Shown here in pieces: positions 63,601-64,000 of a stretch of DNA of 64,000 nucleotides; within the stretch, counting starts at the first letter, position 1; every line of letters begins with the position of its first letter. Where the stretch lies: positions 183,431 through 247,430 of the forward strand of contig VIIQ02000768.1 in the NCBI GenBank assembly GCA_007449985.2, written 5' to 3'. The position numbers and the translations under genes are program-made. This DNA is from Desmodesmus armatus (lineage: Eukaryota > Chlorophyta > Chlorophyceae > Sphaeropleales > Scenedesmaceae). Under the pieces are notes generated by a model. The model did no database searches and had not been told where the DNA came from. It worked only from the letters and a program-made list of their open reading frames with translations.

Positions 63601-64000
63601 CATTATGTATCACTGGGTGGTGCTGGCTGCGCGATGGTGGACAAAGTTGTCTGATGCTCGTGACGATCAGCCGAGATCCCTGGCGGGGTGTGTGTGGCGT
63701 GAGAGATGTAGCGCTTGCACTTGCAGGTTGTCGGAGTGGGAGTGTTGGTCCTCTTGTTTCCTGCAAACTATGTGCTCGTTGCAGTTGCTTGCTGTGACTG
63801 GCGGCAGCAGTCGCTTGACTGGGTGATGCAACAGAGGTGGGAGGAGTCTGCAGTGCAGGCCGCGCTGGCTGCCCTATTCAGGGCCCGGTGGCGAGGTCTC
63901 ACCCAAGGTGACCCGCGTTCCGCCCCTTCTATCGGCATTCACAAGCTTACACATCATGCATGGGTCTACCCGCTAGATGGCTTCAATCCCTTCTCAAGGA
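60672..64000 (+). mobile_element. LINE-type retrotransposon ORF2: AP-endonuclease and reverse transcriptase, continues past the window
   Basis: The endonuclease part starts IQLLVQNVGGMAAARIP, followed by VYGFVETML (catalytic Glu), CYFSPP and, one frame over, HLVLGDLNVRLG (GDxN). Reverse transcriptase from about 61900 includes GFRPGYGTLDALFTLNH, YVVFVDFKKAFDTVRRDLL (first Asp), TKQGSELSPLLFGLFIE and MYADDVGLLSF (YADD at 63051-63062). A C-terminal stretch, FDILVEPVLSYASHIWG, follows near 63406. The frame changes near 61040, 61768, 61900, 63190 and 63470. The first three each equal one missing base, two of them plainly in C or G runs. Target-primed retrotransposition is the family mechanism; this copy cannot work as written. 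Confidence 0.85.

Overview
This window looks like nuclear DNA of a green alga of the Chlamydomonadales (volvocine) type. The genes are intron-rich with GT..AG introns and very short exons. Introns are packed with poly-G/poly-C, (GT)n and long (CTG)n runs. TGTAA, the usual volvocine polyadenylation signal, lies 540-735 bases after three of the stops. The products fit too: a CDPK with four EF hands, a plant-type fused sulfotransferase-like/class IV aminotransferase, and a Ser-Pro-rich wall-type glycoprotein. Haematococcus-like is one plausible guess, but the sequence alone does not settle the genus.

Layout. 1-3233: a broken LRR/F-box-like gene (+) interrupted by an insertion of about 1.85 kb. 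4069-5913: its intact tandem paralogue (+). 6500-7600: weak minus-strand exon-like fragments. 7583-25053: a 16-exon gene (+) for a P-loop/sulfotransferase-like domain joined to a class IV PLP aminotransferase. 26643-27448: the last two exons of an unidentified gene (+). 30747-33285: an unidentified lysine/arginine- and serine-rich protein (-) with phase-consistent exons. 35191-38652: a YciO/YrdC-family gene (-), 5' end not found. 40190-51469: a complete 14-exon CDPK (+) with a transit-peptide-like N-terminus instead of a myristoylation site. 54945-57967: a Stig1-like cysteine-rich domain protein with an (SPSPTPA)n tail (+). 58730 to the window end: a LINE-type retrotransposon (+) with ORF1 and an endonuclease/reverse transcriptase ORF2. 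The intergenic stretches hold no gene I can defend.

The most striking structure is not a gene. In the aminotransferase, CDPK and YciO genes most exons sit in arrays of partial, diverged tandem copies. Each copy carries one splice site plus part of the exon, and most lack the other splice site or contain a stop or frame break. Taking one full-length copy per exon gives phase-perfect gene models, so the rest look like exon fossils, decoy exons or possible cassette exons. One array contains an inverted copy, and one 1.15-kb block is triplicated. (CTG)n tracts repeatedly run straight into the 3' splice site, on the sense strand. A separate layer of single-base losses in C or G runs breaks the aminotransferase, the glycoprotein and the LINE, and may be sequencing error.
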